Shown piece after piece: positions 61,181 to 64,000 of a stretch of 64,000 nt of DNA (within the stretch, counting starts at the first letter, position 1; each line of letters begins with the position of its first letter). Below the pieces are notes generated by a model, which did no database searches, was not told the origin of the DNA, and saw only the letters and a program-made list of their open reading frames with translations. The stretch spans positions 22,325 to 86,324 of the forward strand of contig JAFQBW010000050.1 in NCBI GenBank assembly GCA_017399555.1. The letters are read 5' to 3'. A program made the translations under genes and the position numbers. The DNA comes from Methanocorpusculum sp. Lineage in GTDB: Archaea > Halobacteriota > Methanomicrobia > Methanomicrobiales > Methanocorpusculaceae.

Positions 61181-62407
61181 ATGGTTAGTTCAGGCGAACA
61201 GAAAATCCAGTGGGCATACCAGTACATGCCTGTCCTGCAGGCAATCCGCAAACGCTTTGAAGAAGAAAAGCCGCTTGCCGGACAGAAGATTGGTATGGCA
61301 CTCCACGTAGAGGCAAAGACCGCATGTCTTGTCAGAACCTTAGCCGCAGGAGGCGCTGAGGTCTATATTACCGGATGCAACCCGCTTTCCACGCAGGACG
61401 ACGTTGCAGAGGCGCTCCGTGAAGGCGGAATCGAGTGCTATGCAAAACGCGGATGCAACACCGAAGAATACTACGAGGCAATCGACAAAGTGCTTGATGC
61501 AAAGCCGACGCTGACAATCGACGACGGAATGGACTTAATCAACCGCGTCCACATCGACCGCCGCGACTGCTTACCGCAGATTGTCGGCGCATGCGAGGAG
61601 ACCACTACCGGTATCCACCGCTTAAAGGCCATGCACGCAGACGGCAAACTCGAGTTCCCGGTAATCGCCGTAAACGACACCCCAATGAAGCACTACTTCG
61701 ACAATGTTCACGGAACCGGCGAGAGTGCACTTTCCTCCATCATGCTTACCACCAACTGTCTTGTTGCCGGAAAGCATGTTGTCGTTGCCGGATACGGATA
61801 CTGCGGAAGAGGAGTCGCCACCAAAGCCCGCGCTCTTGGAGCACGCGTAATCGTAACGGAAGTCGACCCGCGCCGCGCCCTGCAGGCACACTTTGACGGA
61901 TTCGATGTGTTAAAGATGTCCGAGGCAGCAAAACTGGGAGACCTTTTCATCACCACCACCGGAAACTGCTCCATCATTACCGGCGAACACTTCCCGCTCT
62001 TAAAAGACGGTGCACTCCTTGCAAACGCCGGACACTTCAACAACGAGATTACCATCCCGTGGCTTGAGGAGCACGCATCCGAAATCGACCACAGAGACGG
62101 AATCGATACCTACATCGTCGACGGCAAGAAGATTCACCTGCTTGCAGAAGGCAGACTCGTCAACCTCGCAACCCCGAAGGGAATGGGACACCCAATCGAG
62201 GTCATGGACTTAAGCTTCGCCGTCCAGGCACTCTCTGTTGAATACATGGCAAAACACGGAAAAGAGCTTGCCGCAGGCGTTCACGATGTCCCGACCGAAA
62301 TCGACGAGTACATCGCACGCTTAAAGCTGGAGTCCGTCGGCGCTTCCTTAGATGAACTCACGCCTGAACAGATTGAGTACATGGGAAGCTGGAACCACGG
62401 AACATAA
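61181..62407 (+). CDS. ahcY: S-adenosyl- (or S-inosyl-) homocysteine hydrolase
   Basis: Splits the product of SAM-dependent methylation. The 408 residues include MALHVEAKTACLVRTLAAGGAEVYITGCNPLSTQDDVAEAL near 44-84, and NAD-binding GYGYCGRGVATKARALGARVIVTEVDP near 206-232. In methanogens this family often uses S-inosylhomocysteine, so substrate preference is open. The ATG at 61181 was chosen because the longer frame overlaps the patatin promoter. Codon use is of the high-expression type. Confidence 0.93.
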   Translation: MVSSGEQKIQWAYQYMPVLQAIRKRFEEEKPLAGQKIGMALHVEAKTACLVRTLAAGGAEVYITGCNPLSTQDDVAEALREGGIECYAKRGCNTEEYYEAIDKVLDAKPTLTIDDGMDLINRVHIDRRDCLPQIVGACEETTTGIHRLKAMHADGKLEFPVIAVNDTPMKHYFDNVHGTGESALSSIMLTTNCLVAGKHVVVAGYGYCGRGVATKARALGARVIVTEVDPRRALQAHFDGFDVLKMSEAAKLGDLFITTTGNCSIITGEHFPLLKDGALLANAGHFNNEITIPWLEEHASEIDHRDGIDTYIVDGKKIHLLAEGRLVNLATPKGMGHPIEVMDLSFAVQALSVEYMAKHGKELAAGVHDVPTEIDEYIARLKLESVGASLDELTPEQIEYMGSWNHGT

Positions 62408-62413
62408 ATCCCC

Positions 62414-62420
62414 TTTTTTT
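62414..62420 (+). terminator. T-rich terminator after ahcY
   Basis: Seven T starting seven bases past the ahcY stop, before the exporter promoter. Confidence 0.45.
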
Positions 62421-62448
62421 GGTCTGTGACACGAGAGTTAATTATTCA

Positions 62449-62467
62449 AAAAGACGAATAGTCTTTT
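62449..62467. promoter_or_regulatory. Operator palindrome directly before the MFS exporter
   Basis: AAAAGAC-GAATA-GTCTTTT, 7-bp arms with a five-base centre, ending at the base before the ATG at 62468. A TATA-like TTAATTATTC lies at about 62439-62448, so a bound protein would block transcription start. No regulator gene is adjacent. Confidence 0.6.
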
Positions 62468-63922
62468 ATGGATACAAGCGCGCCAACCAGTAAAGCGCTG
62501 AAGCTGATTATCCTCTCGTCAGCTCTTGCCGCGTTTATGTCGTCTCTTGACGGCACAATTGTAAATATTGCTCTTCCCACAATTTCGGATGTTTTTGACC
62601 TGCCAAGCTCTTCGGTTGCCTGGGTTTCCACTATTTATCTGCTGGTTATGGCAGGTTCGCTTCTGGTAGTTGGAAAGCTGACTGATATTATCGGGTACCG
62701 GAAGATTTTCCTGACCGGTTTTGTTCTGTTTACACTCGGTTCGTTTGCCTGCGGTTTCCTGCCGGAGATGACCGGTATGTTTTCGCTTCTTCTGCTCTCC
62801 CGCGTGTTCCAGGCATTAGGCGGCGTGATGATGACAGTTATCGCCCCGGCGATGCTTTCCCGCTATATGCCGGGCGCTGCCCGCGCGAAGGGTATGTCGG
62901 TTGTTGTGCTGTTCGCATCTCTCGGTATGGCGCTTGGACCGACACTCGGCGGTCTGTTGACAGAATATCTTTCCTGGAACTGGATTTTCTACATCAACGT
63001 CCCGGTCGGTATTGCCGCGCTGATTCTGGGAATTTTTGTGCTTCCAAGGGATGAAAAGGCAAAGTTCACGCTCAAAGGCTTTGACGGTGCAGGAGCAGTT
63101 CTTATTTTCGTCGGTCTTGCAGCGCTTCTGTATGCGTTCTCCGAAGGATACAAGCTCGGCTGGACCTCTGCTCCGGTTCTCATCTGCATTGTCCTTGCGG
63201 TTCTCTGTATCGCTGCATTTATCGTCTGCGAGAGAAAGGTCAAGTCCCCGATTCTGGACCTGCATCTGTTTAAGAATCCGTCCTTCCTTCTGCTGAACGT
63301 AGTGCTTTGTGTGATGTACTTCACGCTTGCCGGCGCACAGTATCTGCTTCCGTTCTATCTCCAGCTGATTCAGTCCCTGTCAACCTTCGAGTCCGGTCTG
63401 GTGCTGACGGTGATGTCCTTGGGAATTATGACCGCAGGCGTTCTCTCGGGCCAGATTTATGCGAAGATGGTCGGCAGAATCCGGGTGCTGATTTTATCCG
63501 GCGTTGCCGTTCTCGCGCTTGGCTACTTCTTCCTCTCGAAAATCAGTCCGGTCTCGGGCCTGGGAATTATCGTGCTCGGCTTAGCACTTATCGGCTTTGG
63601 TGTGGGCCTTACCACGACAACCGCAACCACACTTCTGATGGGCTCGGTTAAGCCGGAGAAAAACGGCATGGTTTCCAGCATCACAGGCCTTGAGCGTTTT
63701 GCCCCCATGACTATCGGTATCGCCTTCTTCAACCTGCTCTTAATTGCAGGAGTAAAGGCGATTGCAAAGCATACGGATATCACCACGCGCCCTCTGCAGG
63801 ATGTTGCGGCAGGTATTCTGACGTCAGGATTTGATCTGTGCTTCTTTGTCTCTATGTCCCTGGCTGTCGTCGCGTTTGTGATTTGTCTGTTTGTCAAAGA
63901 GAGCAGATTAAAACAGGCATAA
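62468..63922 (+). CDS. MFS drug exporter, DHA2 (EmrB/QacA) family
   Basis: A 484-residue protein with about fourteen transmembrane helices. AFMSSLDGTIVNIALPTISDVF near residues 17-38 is the DHA2 motif D1, SLLVVGKLTDIIGYRKIFLTG near 63-83 is motif A, and GPTLGGLLTEYLSWNWIFYINVPVG near 157-181 is motif C. It uses the proton gradient to expel lipophilic drugs. The operator palindrome just before it points to inducible expression. Confidence 0.92.
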   Translation: MDTSAPTSKALKLIILSSALAAFMSSLDGTIVNIALPTISDVFDLPSSSVAWVSTIYLLVMAGSLLVVGKLTDIIGYRKIFLTGFVLFTLGSFACGFLPEMTGMFSLLLLSRVFQALGGVMMTVIAPAMLSRYMPGAARAKGMSVVVLFASLGMALGPTLGGLLTEYLSWNWIFYINVPVGIAALILGIFVLPRDEKAKFTLKGFDGAGAVLIFVGLAALLYAFSEGYKLGWTSAPVLICIVLAVLCIAAFIVCERKVKSPILDLHLFKNPSFLLLNVVLCVMYFTLAGAQYLLPFYLQLIQSLSTFESGLVLTVMSLGIMTAGVLSGQIYAKMVGRIRVLILSGVAVLALGYFFLSKISPVSGLGIIVLGLALIGFGVGLTTTTATTLLMGSVKPEKNGMVSSITGLERFAPMTIGIAFFNLLLIAGVKAIAKHTDITTRPLQDVAAGILTSGFDLCFFVSMSLAVVAFVICLFVKESRLKQA

Positions 63923-64000
63923 CCCCCTGTTTTATGTATCCGGAATACGTATTTTTCTGCATGAAAAAAGAACGGGCTGCAAGCATCTGTTTTCTGTTAT

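Overview
The window reads as chromosomal DNA of a methanogenic euryarchaeon, most likely a Methanomicrobiales member close to Methanocorpusculum (the genus is inference; no search was run). Supporting genes are methanogenesis marker protein 12, an F420-dependent NADP reductase, archaeal LonB, TiaS, Nob1, deoxyhypusine synthase, an AglJ-type glycosyltransferase, a PIN-KH ATPase and a CCA-less tRNA-Arg(TCT). Genes are short, tightly packed, often joined by ATGA-type overlaps, and preceded by archaeal TATA boxes. No rRNA, CRISPR array, prophage or transposase gene is visible.

Layout. 1-4.7 kb: 5' end of lonB, prs, nob1, an FkbM methyltransferase and two tandem UPF0104 flippase-like proteins. 4.7-14.6 kb: repeat element A, hsp20, an FKBP-like surface protein, dys, fno, a divergent nadM, an SDR-TetR pair, two small multidrug export-like proteins, an ArsR-type regulator whose own promoter carries the same palindrome as hsp20, and DUF371. 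14.6-25.4 kb: a bile-salt-hydrolase-like gene, a HEAT protein, a parvulin, argG, an aglJ-like gene, a lipoprotein, tiaS, a ppx-ppk polyphosphate pair and a CbiZ fusion. 25.4-33 kb: the feoAB iron-uptake operon behind a double palindromic operator, then an operon for copper export (CopA with a C-terminal CopZ-like domain), Sua5, an ACT protein and an unknown protein, then tRNA-Arg.

33-45.5 kb: PAC2 protein, DUF5611, a secreted protein, L30e-NusA, a DEAD-box helicase with DbpA-like and RGG tails, DUF6125, repeat element B, leuS, the PIN-ATPase, two methanogen unknowns and endonuclease IV. 45.5-56 kb: repeat element C, an AMP-forming acyl-CoA ligase, a DUF2089 regulator with two small membrane paralogues, mmp12, a J-domain protein, an HdeD-like membrane protein, a giant hairpin (element D), purC, rlmH, a 1099-residue TPR protein and hisI. 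56-64 kb: an AT-rich gap with a possible small ORF, an operon linking a JAMM protease, RibL, a DUF2284 protein and a PAPS-reductase-like ATP pyrophosphatase, a YgjP-type peptidase, a patatin, ahcY and an MFS exporter.

The most unusual content is non-coding. Three intergenic elements of 210-231 bp share one architecture: terminal hairpins whose stems co-vary around a GATA loop, and a central inverted repeat. A fourth locus carries a 34-bp perfect inverted repeat. Several palindromic operators can be paired with nearby regulators, notably CTTAC-N5-GTAAG at hsp20 and at the ArsR-type regulator, TCCGAAA-N3-TTTCGGA at feoAB, and a two-turn direct repeat at the DUF2089 operon. copA also appears able to make a free CopZ chaperone from an internal start.
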